Positions 9,535-18,155 of a stretch of DNA of 64,000 nucleotides are shown piece by piece. The first letter of the stretch is position 1. The number at the start of each line of letters is the position of its first letter. The notes beneath the pieces were generated by a model. The model saw nothing but the letters and a program-made list of their open reading frames with translations. It did not search any database and had not been told where the DNA came from. Made by a program: the position numbers and the translations under genes. Source of the stretch: Bacillota bacterium (GTDB lineage Bacteria > Bacillota > Sulfobacillia > Sulfobacillales > Sulfobacillaceae); NCBI GenBank assembly GCA_021784595.1, contig JAJYHT010000088.1, forward strand, positions 1-64,000. The letters run 5' to 3'.

Positions 9535-10384
9535 TTGCTATCAATCCTTTCTTTAATAGGTGTTGAGTCAAAAACGGCGATGCTATGTTCAGAAAATGAT
9601 CGGGCTGTTCAAGGTGGACATTATGGCCCGCATTTTGTAGAGCAGTCCATTTTACGCTAGGCCACTGCTGTTGCATAGTCAACGCAATGGCATGATATTT
9701 TTGGTCAAGAAGACCTGTAATCAAAAGCGTCGGACTTGAAATCGAGGCCAGACGGTTCCACAGTGGCTCTTGGGTACCTGTACCCGCCCCTCGCAGGCTT
9801 TGGGCCAATCCCCAAGGGGTATGTTGGGAGCGCTCCCGCACTTGTGCTGCTTGCAGATCTTTCGGAAGGCGGCTTTGGCTGGAAAAGAGCGGCAACTGAG
9901 TCCAATATGGCACGAACCAATCCATGCCACGCTGAATAATGCGACGAGCAAGCTCTTGGTCAGATATCTGGCGAAGTTGGCGTAGATGGTCGTCAGCAAT
10001 GCCTGGAGACGTGCTCTCCAAGATTGCACAAGATATCTCCTGACCTGCTATGGTCAGCAAGTGCAGAGCAATGCGGCCACCGAACGAATATCCCACCACA
10101 CCATAAGGGACAGCTCCCAAGGACAACATCAGTTGATGGAGCACGATCGCGGTCTGGCTAACCGACATATCTTGCGCGACGGGCAGAGGAGGACTTTGAC
10201 CATGTCCGGGCAGATCCGGTGCTACCACAAAATATGAATGGGACCATAAGGATGCTAGAGATGCCCAACTGCTAGCGGCACCCGTAAATCCATGAAGTAA
10301 TAGCAGGGGAGGATTATTCTCTTTGCCCCAGCTGCTGTAGGTTAGGGTGAGACCATGGCTGGTGAACTGCCGCTCGTTATTCAT
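9527..10384 (-). CDS. menH: SHCHC synthase, alpha/beta hydrolase
   Basis: A 285-aa alpha/beta hydrolase. In this operon it is expected to eliminate pyruvate from SEPHCHC to give 2-succinyl-6-hydroxy-2,4-cyclohexadiene-1-carboxylate. The oxyanion segment [13 protein letters not shown], the nucleophile elbow GYSFGGR, the acid in TGLLDQKYH and the histidine in [11 protein letters not shown] form the expected triad. It overlaps menD by eight bases, the usual menD-menH neighbourhood. Sequence alone cannot exclude another hydrolase activity, but the context is strong. Confidence 0.85.
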   Translation of the reverse strand: MNNERQFTSHGLTLTYSSWGKENNPPLLLLHGFTGAASSWASLASLWSHSYFVVAPDLPGHGQSPPLPVAQDMSVSQTAIVLHQLMLSLGAVPYGVVGYSFGGRIALHLLTIAGQEISCAILESTSPGIADDHLRQLRQISDQELARRIIQRGMDWFVPYWTQLPLFSSQSRLPKDLQAAQVRERSQHTPWGLAQSLRGAGTGTQEPLWNRLASISSPTLLITGLLDQKYHAIALTMQQQWPSVKWTALQNAGHNVHLEQPDHFLNIASPFLTQHLLKKGLIANG

Positions 10385-12155
10385 CAGTCAACCCATCGGC
10401 AATGGCTTGGATACTTGTCTGATGGGCAAGCCGATTATCGTCTCTGTTTGCGACAACCCATTCGACAATTCTCAATCCTTTAGTTTTTCGAAAGTCTCTT
10501 AGGCTCTCTAGCAGAGCTTGTCCGTTGGCCACTCGACGGAAAACACCTCCATATAAAGATGCTACATGGGAAAAATCAAGATTGAGTGGAGTTCCGTAAT
10601 AACTTTCAAAGACCTCTCGGGTCAAGTGTTCGCGTTGAGGCAGGAAAGAAAAAATGCCGCCTCCTTGATTGTTGACCACGACGATGAGGGCATTTAAGCC
10701 CAGTTTGGCAGCCGCCAAAAGACCGTTCATATCGTGGTAAAAGGCCAAGTCTCCGATGATCAGAACAACATCGCCGTAGTGCGCTGAGAGGCCTAAGGCA
10801 GTTGAGGTTACTCCATCAATACCATTGGCTCCACGATTGGCAAAGAACTGCAGGCGGGCTGCACCTTGAATTAAATAGGTATCCAGATCGCGAATCGGCA
10901 TGCTGTTGCTCACCATAACGGCCAATTTGTGTTCGCTGTCAGCCCCGATCCACGTATCCAAATGGGCGAATAGATGGGGCTCCGCGTTAGGTGCCAGTGC
11001 GTCTAGGGCAAATGCCAGATGGCGGACAATTGCGTCATGAGTTGTGCGCCAGCGGGTGAGCCATTGAGGATCCACACGATAATTGGGAGCTGGTTCAGCT
11101 AAGGCGGTCAACGACAGTTCAAGATCCCCGCCCAATATCAGCAAGTCTTGGCTGTTGGGATCTAGTCCTTGGGGTTGGGTTTCCAGGATCACGCCGGGTA
11201 GACCTCGCAACAATTGGTTTAAGGATTTTGATGTGGGTATGCTGCCTACTCTTAAAACAGCTTGGGGTGACAGCACTGCACCGCTTCTAAGCATGAGATC
11301 ATACGATCCTATTACGGGCCCTCCATAGTGTCGCATATTGGACAGAGGGTCTGCCAGGATAGGCCAGCCCCAAGCGTTTGCCCAGTCGACCAGCTTTGCT
11401 TTCACCGCATCCCCAATGCCTGAACCAGCCACCACAATCCCGTGTGGATGCTGGCCTAAGAGCTCTTTGGCACGAGTCACCGCCTGCGGCATCGCAACTA
11501 ATTGCGGATGCCAGATCGGTACCGAGGTCGGCGCAGGAGCGCTGTGGGTCCAATCTGGCAACAAGGGCTCGCGCAAGGGGAAATTAAGATGTACGGGGCC
11601 AGGAGGTTGGTCTCCGGCAATTTGCAACGCGCGTGCGACTTGTGTTCGGACATAGCGCATGACTTCCAGCAAGGGTTCAGGAGTGGGCAGGTCAATAAAA
11701 TATTTGGCATGAGACCCGTAAAGTTCAACTTGGTCGATGGTTTGACTAGCGCCTACACCGCGTAGTTCACGAGGCCGATCGGCAGTCATGACGATTAAGG
11801 GAACCTGGCTCAATGATGCCTCCACGACTGCAGGCAGGAGATTGGCGGCTGCCGTGCCGGAAGTGACAACCAGGGCTACTGGGGCATGAAGGGCGCGGGC
11901 TAGTCCGAGAGCGAAATACCCAGCGGAACGTTCATCGATGAGGACGTTGATTTCGATGTTTAGGGATCTGTGCAGTGCTAACGTCAGTGGTGTGGAGCGC
12001 GAACCAGGACAGACTACGGCGTGCGAAACGCCGCCCGCTTCGAGCTGATGAACAATGGTATCCAAATACCATGCTAAAGGATCTATTACTACAGGCGATT
12101 GGGAACTCCCATCGCTTCCAACATCGATTGAAGTTTCCATTGCGATTCCATCCAC
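10377..12155 (-). CDS. menD: SEPHCHC synthase (MenD)
   Basis: Thiamine-diphosphate enzyme of about 592 aa that joins isochorismate and 2-oxoglutarate, the committed step of menaquinone synthesis. The N-terminal segment VVCPGSRSTPLTLALH and the later ANGIDGVTSTALGLSA are MenD signatures. The C-terminal block GDLAFYHDMNGLL followed by VVVNNQGGGIFSFLPQ binds Mg-ThDP. The gene overlaps the 3' end of menF by 67 bases if the ATG at 12155 is used; GAGGAG lies three bases before it, and a second ATG follows 15 bases later. The exact start is uncertain, but the overlap implies translational coupling. Confidence 0.93.
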   Translation of the reverse strand: MDGIAMETSIDVGSDGSSQSPVVIDPLAWYLDTIVHQLEAGGVSHAVVCPGSRSTPLTLALHRSLNIEINVLIDERSAGYFALGLARALHAPVALVVTSGTAAANLLPAVVEASLSQVPLIVMTADRPRELRGVGASQTIDQVELYGSHAKYFIDLPTPEPLLEVMRYVRTQVARALQIAGDQPPGPVHLNFPLREPLLPDWTHSAPAPTSVPIWHPQLVAMPQAVTRAKELLGQHPHGIVVAGSGIGDAVKAKLVDWANAWGWPILADPLSNMRHYGGPVIGSYDLMLRSGAVLSPQAVLRVGSIPTSKSLNQLLRGLPGVILETQPQGLDPNSQDLLILGGDLELSLTALAEPAPNYRVDPQWLTRWRTTHDAIVRHLAFALDALAPNAEPHLFAHLDTWIGADSEHKLAVMVSNSMPIRDLDTYLIQGAARLQFFANRGANGIDGVTSTALGLSAHYGDVVLIIGDLAFYHDMNGLLAAAKLGLNALIVVVNNQGGGIFSFLPQREHLTREVFESYYGTPLNLDFSHVASLYGGVFRRVANGQALLESLRDFRKTKGLRIVEWVVANRDDNRLAHQTSIQAIADGLTDE

Positions 12156-13468
12156 TCCTCTTCTGGGTCAGACTCCGGCATAATGCCGCAGCCTCCAAAT
12201 AGTGTGGCTTTTTTGCCTTCGATTAACGCAGATCGGAGGGCCACCATGAGACGACCCCGTCCTTGAAGCGAGACGTAGCCAATAACTCCTGCGTACCATC
12301 CGCGGTCGAATGGTTCGTGCCGCGCTATCCAATCCACCGCGGCCGGGGTCGGCAATCCGCCTACCGCTGGAGTCGGCTGCAAGGCTTGCGCAATCTCCCA
12401 AAAGGAGGTGTTAGAGCCAACTTGGGCGGTAATTGGAGTATAGAGATGTTGGACTGTCGGCAGTCTTTTTATCAGCGGCTGCGATGGATACTCCAACTCG
12501 CAACCGAAGCGTGTTAGGACGCCGATGATGTGATGCTTAACCGCTTCGTGTTCTGCTCGATTCTTAGCGTGCATCAGCAATGCTTGGGATTTTTGGGCAT
12601 CCTCTACAGAGGTCTGGCCCCGTGGCGCAGAGCCCGCCAATGCCATGGTTGAAACCCTCGACCCCATGGTTTCCAAAAGCACTTCAGGAGTAGCGCCTAC
12701 GAATGTGCGCGACTGCATGCGCATCGCAAATACGCTGGACTGCGGATTCCTATCGGTTAACTGATGTAGGACCTGGCTCGAGCGCAACGGCCCAGAAAAT
12801 TCTGCAGTGACAGCACGCGCCAGCACCACTTTGTCCATCTGTCGGCTATTGATGGCGGATACCGCTTCACGGACCAATTGATTCCACTGATCATGATCGG
12901 GCGTGCTCTGGTAATGGATTAAAGTTGGGGTCGACTTTTGAAAATAGCGAGGGGTTGATATTTTTTCAAGAATCTCTTGGTAGTAGGTGATGATAGGATT
13001 GAGTGGCACATTGCCGTCTATTTCAGCCACCACTTGAGCAGTGAGGCCACTGGACCCCAGGTAAAGTGATACGGCAGGCAACGTCCAAGCCATGCGTGGG
13101 AAAGTTCCCCACGGCTTGGCATTGCCCGTGTTGTCCAGTGAAAATGCAACACCCCCGGCTAATTGCAAGTCCGCCGGAAGATTTGTGGTGGAGATCAATT
13201 GGTGCCAATCATGCATCCAGTTCGACCAAGACTTAGGTCCCTGGTACGTCCATCGTCGAGCGATGCCGACACCGACACGATGGTGTCCAGATTCAGTAAA
13301 GGCCCAAATATCCCGAAATTCATCTACCAGTGACAAAATATCGACGGGTGGCAAAACCAGAGTTTGGGTGACCCATACGGCCTGGCGCTGTTGTCGTGCT
13401 AGGCGCCATGCCTCATAAAACTGATCCGCAATTTGCGACAGATATTTGTGTACTGAATGCGTGTTCAT
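12089..13468 (-). CDS. menF: Isochorismate synthase
   Basis: Chorismate-binding enzyme of 459 aa that isomerises chorismate to isochorismate, the first step of the pathway. The conserved C-terminal half contains LAGSAPRG, KNRAEHEAVKHHI, PTPAVGGLPTPAA, EPFDRGWYAGVIGY and GCGIMPESDPEEEW, all typical of isochorismate synthases, including the Mg-binding glutamates. It is the first gene of the men operon. A sigma-A-like promoter places the transcription start at or next to the ATG, and no Shine-Dalgarno is visible, so leaderless translation is likely. Confidence 0.93.
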   Translation of the reverse strand: MNTHSVHKYLSQIADQFYEAWRLARQQRQAVWVTQTLVLPPVDILSLVDEFRDIWAFTESGHHRVGVGIARRWTYQGPKSWSNWMHDWHQLISTTNLPADLQLAGGVAFSLDNTGNAKPWGTFPRMAWTLPAVSLYLGSSGLTAQVVAEIDGNVPLNPIITYYQEILEKISTPRYFQKSTPTLIHYQSTPDHDQWNQLVREAVSAINSRQMDKVVLARAVTAEFSGPLRSSQVLHQLTDRNPQSSVFAMRMQSRTFVGATPEVLLETMGSRVSTMALAGSAPRGQTSVEDAQKSQALLMHAKNRAEHEAVKHHIIGVLTRFGCELEYPSQPLIKRLPTVQHLYTPITAQVGSNTSFWEIAQALQPTPAVGGLPTPAAVDWIARHEPFDRGWYAGVIGYVSLQGRGRLMVALRSALIEGKKATLFGGCGIMPESDPEEEWMESQWKLQSMLEAMGVPNRL

Positions 13469-13474
13469 GTTGTT

Positions 13475-13503
13475 ATCATAAAAGCCCTTTTCTAAGAAAT
13501 CAA
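13475..13503 (-). promoter_or_regulatory. men operon promoter, probably leaderless
   Basis: On the minus strand TTGATT (13503 to 13498) and TATGAT (13480 to 13475) are spaced by exactly 17 bases. The -10 element ends six bases before the menF ATG, so the transcript should begin at or within a base or two of the start codon. Confidence 0.6.
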
Positions 13504-13522
13504 TGGCTAGACGGTACCATGG

Positions 13523-13771
13523 CTAGTGATGCCCTATTGAAGGCAAATAAAATCGGTTATCCAGATTATGATGCGCCCGCAAAGGCGCACGGCTTTGTTC
13601 GTAATCAGGCGCCAAACTGCGCGTGGAGATAAGGACAGGCTCCTCGAAACGTTCTTGCGTGGACAAGGTTGCCAACCAGTCAGCGGCAAGGATTAGAAGC
13701 TCTGATGGTGAACAGGGGGCAAAGCGCGCCGCCAGGCGAGGTCCGTTGGTGTGGGAACCGACACCTGACAA
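13523..13771 (-). CDS. Hypothetical protein, 82 aa
   Basis: A doubtful gene. It starts with TTG immediately after the TAG of the upstream unknown gene, an arrangement that would allow coupled translation, and ends 54 bases before menF. No family is recognised. A central segment (PSELLILAADWLATLS) could be helical. The men promoter lies inside the gap after it. It may be a non-coding tail instead. Confidence 0.3.
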   Translation of the reverse strand: MSGVGSHTNGPRLAARFAPCSPSELLILAADWLATLSTQERFEEPVLISTRSLAPDYEQSRAPLRAHHNLDNRFYLPSIGHH

Positions 13772-14728
13772 CTAGTGAAGGTGGAGTTCGTTGATTAGGG
13801 AGGCAAACAGATGAGAGGATAGCTGGTCCTCCAAGGTCCGGCGTGCACTCTGTGGATGCAGCCGGGTCCGTGAGCCGCGCTCGGACTCGAGCCACACGCC
13901 ACTATCAGAAATGCGGAAAGAGACCGCACCGCGAGGCGTTTTGATGACGGCTGTGCGATGAGCTACAAGATCGCGCACAGCCTTGTCAACCCATGCGGTG
14001 AGCCAAGCCGGTTGGGAATCGAGTTGATCATTTTCGGAGATTGGCACCACTTCGAGAATCGAGTCATGAATCAGACTATCAATCAGTGTCTGGGACCCCG
14101 CGACTATGCTCCATGGCAGATCTACATCACCCGCGACGACCCAGGCATGGTCCTGGGGCCACCAAAAGTGCGGCGTTTGGTGTTTGGTGGGAATCCATAC
14201 CAAGGCATCCTCGATGCTGCCGCTGTAGACGATATAGTCACGACTCGGGATGCGCATGCGAGGGCCGTTTCGAACCGATAGGGGAATGGGGTCAGGGGCG
14301 GGTTCAGGCGGGTGCCCCAAACGGCAGAGTATGGCACGATCCCATCCCAATCCGTCCCAGAGGGCAAACCAGATAGTGTCTGGGGTGTGGGTGTGGGCTG
14401 CCAACACATGTCCCAAATGCTCCGCTTGATGGGATTCCAGGGTGCCGATGTCTGGCGGATCGCCCATCCACGCGATGCCACCGTCCGGCAATCTCTCTGC
14501 TATGGCCAGGTGGGAGAAGTCGCTGGTCGGCGTCATCGGCGTTCCGTTGTGGGAGGCTACCTCGGCCCATCGCACCAGTGTGCCGTCTTGAGCAGGAGCG
14601 GGATGCAGAAGTCTCCCATAGGCCGCAAACCCGGATGGGGCAAGGGATGCCAACCGAAAATCCCCAAAGTTCTTCAGCCTCTCCGCCATCCAATCTGCTT
14701 CCAATTGATTAAAGGTCCAATCCAACAC
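13772..14728 (-). CDS. Conserved hypothetical protein, 318 aa
   Basis: A soluble protein of unknown function. The first 230 residues resemble a conserved family seen in actinobacteria and some Firmicutes, with landmarks FAAYGRLLHPA, HTHTPDTIWFALWDG, RDYIVYSG, HFWWPQDHAWVVAGDVDLPW and IVAGSQTLIDSL. About 85 residues at the C-terminus look like an added module, without a recognisable family. The start is GTG, with AGGAGGAG about eight bases upstream. No catalytic motif can be named. Confidence 0.6.
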   Translation of the reverse strand: MLDWTFNQLEADWMAERLKNFGDFRLASLAPSGFAAYGRLLHPAPAQDGTLVRWAEVASHNGTPMTPTSDFSHLAIAERLPDGGIAWMGDPPDIGTLESHQAEHLGHVLAAHTHTPDTIWFALWDGLGWDRAILCRLGHPPEPAPDPIPLSVRNGPRMRIPSRDYIVYSGSIEDALVWIPTKHQTPHFWWPQDHAWVVAGDVDLPWSIVAGSQTLIDSLIHDSILEVVPISENDQLDSQPAWLTAWVDKAVRDLVAHRTAVIKTPRGAVSFRISDSGVWLESERGSRTRLHPQSARRTLEDQLSSHLFASLINELHLH

Positions 14729-15228
14729 TATTGCACTCCTCCTGATTCGTTGCTTTCAGGGAATTATCGTCATGCTATGATTTCATCGGGAGATCCTATA
14801 GACTAATCCTTGCGGCAAGTCGCCCCCGTGACACGCTTTTCGGACTGACTTGATAAAAACTCTCGCAAATCGATTTGTATGCCGACACGAGCTGCTTCAT
14901 CCCGCTTGGCCGACAAGCCCCGCATCAGGATAGGTGCCCCCACACTGTGGGCAAAGTTTTTGCGGGAACCCGCACACCCACGACCTTAGACTGATCCTCT
15001 TAGAAATCAGGCAGGTCACCGTTGCCTGGTTAAAAAACTCGCATCCCACCGCAGGGGACCCGGTCGCCTGGACATACTCCCGACAACCTTTTACTGACTA
15101 TTCTACTATGCAAGCTCCGGTGTGCGCGGTGAAAGCTAGTACTATCGGCCGGCGCACTCAAAAACATAATCCGATGTGGCGTGCCCTCGACGATCCTGTG
15201 AGATGGCCAAGTTTGCATATCCAGCGAC
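14729..15228. other. No supported gene
   Basis: Frames in this 500-base stretch lack ribosome binding sites and family resemblance. Part of it probably serves as promoter for the minus-strand unknown gene; the rest shows nothing I can support. Confidence 0.4.
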
Positions 15229-15633
15229 CTATTTTACCGGAATCAGCGCCCGGAGCTGGATGACATGGCCGTTCGGATTATGCCAGACAACCGCTAATTG
15301 CCAGGTGCCGGACATGCAAAAAGTGGGATGGAGGATCCAAGTGTGGAATGGGGCGCGTCTTATAGTGCCGGATTCGCAATGCGGCATCGGCATGTCCGGC
15401 ATGCCCCACTCCAATTGGGTCAATGTTCCGAGAGTTTTGGTGCCGTTGATGCGAATTCTCACCATTCCGTCGGTTTGGTTTAAAGGGTATGGAGATGTGG
15501 TTACCGACGCAGTAGCTCCGGGTGGCCCAGCAAATTGAATAGAAACAGCATGCCACGCGGGGTTAGCCGACGTGCCGCACCCAGCCAATATCAACAGCCA
15601 TAACGACCACAAGAGTGATTTAAGAGTTTTCAT
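15229..15633 (-). CDS. Lipoprotein with YtkA/FixH-like domain
   Basis: A 134-aa predicted lipoprotein. Residues 1 to 18 are basic then hydrophobic, and a lipobox L-A-G-C follows at about residue 17 to 20. The mature part ends in a small beta-sandwich with MPDMPMPHCESG and the block FCMSGTWQLAVVWHNP. This resembles the YtkA/FixH fold (M-x-M-P-x-H, then M-x-G-x-W), often linked to copper or respiratory oxidase assembly. The ATG at 15633 is chosen because the signal sequence begins there, although its ribosome binding site is weak. Confidence 0.55.
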   Translation of the reverse strand: MKTLKSLLWSLWLLILAGCGTSANPAWHAVSIQFAGPPGATASVTTSPYPLNQTDGMVRIRINGTKTLGTLTQLEWGMPDMPMPHCESGTIRRAPFHTWILHPTFCMSGTWQLAVVWHNPNGHVIQLRALIPVK

Positions 15634-16095
15634 GGTTTCAGCATACGCATTCAGCGGAAAATGCTCAATTATCATGAACTAGGGGAAAAGTCCAGAGAAA
15701 GTACCTGCCCTAGTGAAATCCGACAAATCGTCCGAATCGTCGGTGTCATGTGACACGGTGCTGTTGAGAGCGAAAATTTCCGAACACTGGCCTGATCTGG
15801 ACTGGAGCTCAGCGCAACTGGCGTTAATTGACCGGACTTCTGGACTTTTAGGATTGGGCCATATATTTTTCCGGTAGGACGGACATGCGAACAAAATCAA
15901 CGTTTACAGATTGAAATGGCCGTGTTGAGCGATTTGATGTTCTCACTGCCCATTCCTCTGCGGGTTGGGGCGGGATATATGAGTCCATTCCCGGGCATGC
16001 GGCCAAGCCTGACGAAAGTGAAAACTCCACAATCCAAACAGGGGAGCGGAGATGTGGTATGCTTGTTGTAATAATTCCTTACCGGAGGTCAAGCT
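15634..16095. other. No supported gene
   Basis: No coding sequence is supported in this stretch. Its right end carries the ribosome binding site CGGAGG and probably the promoter of the toxin-antitoxin pair. Confidence 0.4.
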
Positions 16096-16380
16096 ATGGA
16101 GACGTCTCGAGTGACCACCAAAGGACAAGTGACGATACCACAGAAGATTCGTGAGCGGTTCGACATTCACGCTGGCGATGTACTCGCGTTTGTCAGTGCA
16201 GAGGACGGGACTTTACGGGTGCAGAAGCTGAATCTGCCCGATGTGGAGGGCGCGCAAGGTCGCCTGGGGGTAATCGCGGCCGCCGAAGGCATTACCGAAA
16301 ACGATGTCTACCGTTGGGCCCATGAGGTCCGGGCGGAGCAATGGGCGGAACGACAGAAGGGTCGCAGGAACCCAGAATAA
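16096..16380 (+). CDS. AbrB/MazE-type antitoxin
   Basis: A 94-aa protein whose first 45 residues form a SpoVT-AbrB swapped-hairpin DNA-binding domain (RVTTKGQVTIPQKIRERF, then AGDVLAF). The remainder is acidic and probably helical and would bind and neutralise the toxin. The ATG follows CGGAGG by seven bases. Its stop codon overlaps the start of the PIN gene as TAATG, the typical arrangement of a type II module, so it probably represses its own promoter with the toxin as co-repressor. Confidence 0.85.
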   Translation: METSRVTTKGQVTIPQKIRERFDIHAGDVLAFVSAEDGTLRVQKLNLPDVEGAQGRLGVIAAAEGITENDVYRWAHEVRAEQWAERQKGRRNPE

Positions 16381-16799
16381 TGCGCGTTCTGTGGGATACC
16401 AATGTCGTGGTGGCGGGTTTGGTGTTTGCGCGGGGACAGGCGGCACAGGCTCTTTACAGCGGTTGGGAACGATGGCCCCAATTGCTGATTACCCAATGGA
16501 TCGATGCGGAAACGGCACGCATTCTTGCGGCAAAATTTCATGCCCCGGAAGTGTGGCCCGGCGTGCGGTCCCGGTTTATGGTACTCACAGACCCGCCGAA
16601 TGACACGATAGTCGAGTGGGCCGAAGTCTTACGGGATCCACAGGATGCACCGATTGCGGCGGCGTGTGTTTGGCACCAGGTCACGCACTTGGTCACCGGT
16701 GACAAGGACCTCCTGGAAGATCCTGCGGTCCTCACGCGACTGGATGAGTATGGGGTCCACGTATTGAGCGTCGCTCACTGGCTGGACATTACCCCTTAA
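16380..16799 (+). CDS. PIN-domain toxin ribonuclease
   Basis: A 139-aa PIN-domain protein, predicted to be a Mg-dependent endoribonuclease toxin of the VapC type. The four acidic positions are visible: Asp in LWDTNVVVAGL near residue 6, Glu in DAETARIL, Asp in DPQDAPIAAA and Asp in TGDKDLL. The ATG is fused to the antitoxin stop codon. Subfamily is closest to the PIN_3 type seen with AbrB-like antitoxins. The RNA target cannot be told from the sequence. Confidence 0.85.
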   Translation: MRVLWDTNVVVAGLVFARGQAAQALYSGWERWPQLLITQWIDAETARILAAKFHAPEVWPGVRSRFMVLTDPPNDTIVEWAEVLRDPQDAPIAAACVWHQVTHLVTGDKDLLEDPAVLTRLDEYGVHVLSVAHWLDITP

Positions 16800-17350
16800 G
16801 GCGGGACACACGTGCCAGCCACCAAAATTAGGAGCGCCAGCGGAGTTCTTGGGGACGTCAGCGCATTAGGGCCGATCCCGTCATTACGATCGGTTCTTTC
16901 TTCATGGCGGATGGCTGCGCAAGGATCCCTCACTTGCCATAACATCCTTCAACCATATTTTGCACAATACAGCACCTGTGCTTCAAAAAGAAGTCTACCC
17001 GATATTGCACAAATCGGACCCCAGTCCGTCCAAGCCGTTTGTTGTTTTTTCAACCACTTTGTGCAAATAGCCGAAATTACAATATGATGGGAATGGCTCG
17101 TTGATCGGTCTAATACGCAATCCAAAAAAATTTTTTTCAAAATCAGCAGGAATTAGACTTTGTTCCGCGAATCACTAATGTTATAGTTAAGCATATCAGT
17201 CGAAGTGTACCTAGGGATCCGCCGAGAGATATCGGAAGGACCGAGCGGTACAGGCTCCAGTTTGTGAGCTACACCGTGGGGATAAAAAACCCGTGGCAAG
17301 TTCGGCAACTTAAAAGAACTTGCAACGTGGGGCAATTGCTCCGCTTGCCT
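16800..17350. other. Long gene-free leader region with repeats
   Basis: No gene is supported. The stretch holds three copies of TTGCACAA (16960 and 17005 forward, 17059 inverted) and an inverted repeat GCAAGTTC/GAACTTGC at 17296 to 17323. A possible promoter (TTGCTC at 17336, TATGAT at 17357, 15 bases apart) lies just before the T-box leader. Confidence 0.4.
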
Positions 17351-17364
17351 ACAGGCTATGATAG

Positions 17365-17587
17365 GGACTAGATGTAGGAGAGTAGCTTACAGCGACTTAG
17401 GGATGGTGAAAGCCTAAGGTTACGTCTATATCCTCTCACCCTTGAGCCAGCTTCTCGAACCTTATCACAGGTGTAGACGAAGCCGGGTGATCCCGTTATC
17501 AATCGAATGAGGCCCGAGTGGTGTTGGGCGAATAAGGGTGGTACCACGCTGCGGCGTCCCTTTCTAGAAAAGGGGCTTTTTTGTTTT
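17365..17587 (+). promoter_or_regulatory. T-box leader of the ilv-leu operon
   Basis: A T-box riboswitch that senses uncharged tRNA. The invariant T-box AAGGGTGGTACCACG lies at 17534 to 17548 and is followed by a terminator: CCCTTT at 17558 pairs with AAAGGG at 17569, then a T run. Stem I includes AGTA near 17382 and the paired TTAGG/CCTAA arm. The specifier loop probably contains ATC (Ile, 17430) or CTC (Leu, 17433); I cannot decide by eye. Both suit the branched-chain amino acid genes that follow. Confidence 0.9.
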
Positions 17588-17612
17588 GCGAAAATGGGGA
17601 GGATTATACGCA

Positions 17613-18155
17613 ATGAGCCAAACAATCAGAGTCGAGATGCAGGATGGACTGGGGGCAGTGCAGCGCCTGCTCTTGCTGCTGGGCCAACGCAGTATTGCCA
17701 TTGAACATCTTGCTGTACAGTTTGCGCCAGAAACCGGATCGATAGTGGCCCACTTAGGTATCGCGGGAGACAGCCCGCGGGCTCAATGGGTGATGCGGCA
17801 AATCTCCCGCCATAAGAATGTGGTTGCGGTATATCTCATCGCGGAAAGGGATCAAAACACATGGGCTGAGGTGCGATTAGCGCCTTACCAAGAAGTGAGA
17901 CCGCATCCTAGTGTGACAGTTTTGCAGCATGATCATGAGCAGGGCCGCTATCGCATTATGGGATCTGGGGCAGCGGTAGGGCAGTGGGTCTCCGCCCATC
18001 AGGGACAGGTTGAATCGGTTTCGCAAACCGGACTGTGGGCAACCCCGCGACCCCAGCGCAATGAAATCCCGTCTTTTAAACTTCGAGGAGGAATTGACAG
18101 TGAACGCAAAATTATACTACGACGACAGCGCCGATCTCGGGTGGTTAGCCGATAA
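17613..18155 (+). CDS. ilvN: Acetolactate synthase small (regulatory) subunit
   Basis: A 180-aa regulatory subunit of acetohydroxyacid synthase. Residues 1 to 75 are an ACT domain ([20 protein letters not shown], then [11 protein letters not shown]), which binds valine for feedback inhibition; the rest matches the family's second domain loosely. The ATG lies about ten bases after GGGGAGG. The frame runs 56 bases into ilvC, ending in a very basic tail ([11 protein letters not shown]) that is unlike the family and may simply be read-over. The catalytic partner ilvB is four genes downstream rather than adjacent, which is unusual. Confidence 0.8.
   Translation: MSQTIRVEMQDGLGAVQRLLLLLGQRSIAIEHLAVQFAPETGSIVAHLGIAGDSPRAQWVMRQISRHKNVVAVYLIAERDQNTWAEVRLAPYQEVRPHPSVTVLQHDHEQGRYRIMGSGAAVGQWVSAHQGQVESVSQTGLWATPRPQRNEIPSFKLRGGIDSERKIILRRQRRSRVVSR

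Noticed and set aside
14934-15263. 109-codon plus-strand frame
   Set aside because: It has no ribosome binding site, resembles nothing, and overlaps the end of the lipoprotein gene on the other strand.
16812-17087. 91-codon frame after the toxin gene
   Set aside because: Protein composition looks random, and the stretch contains repeated TTGCACAA boxes that fit a regulatory region better.
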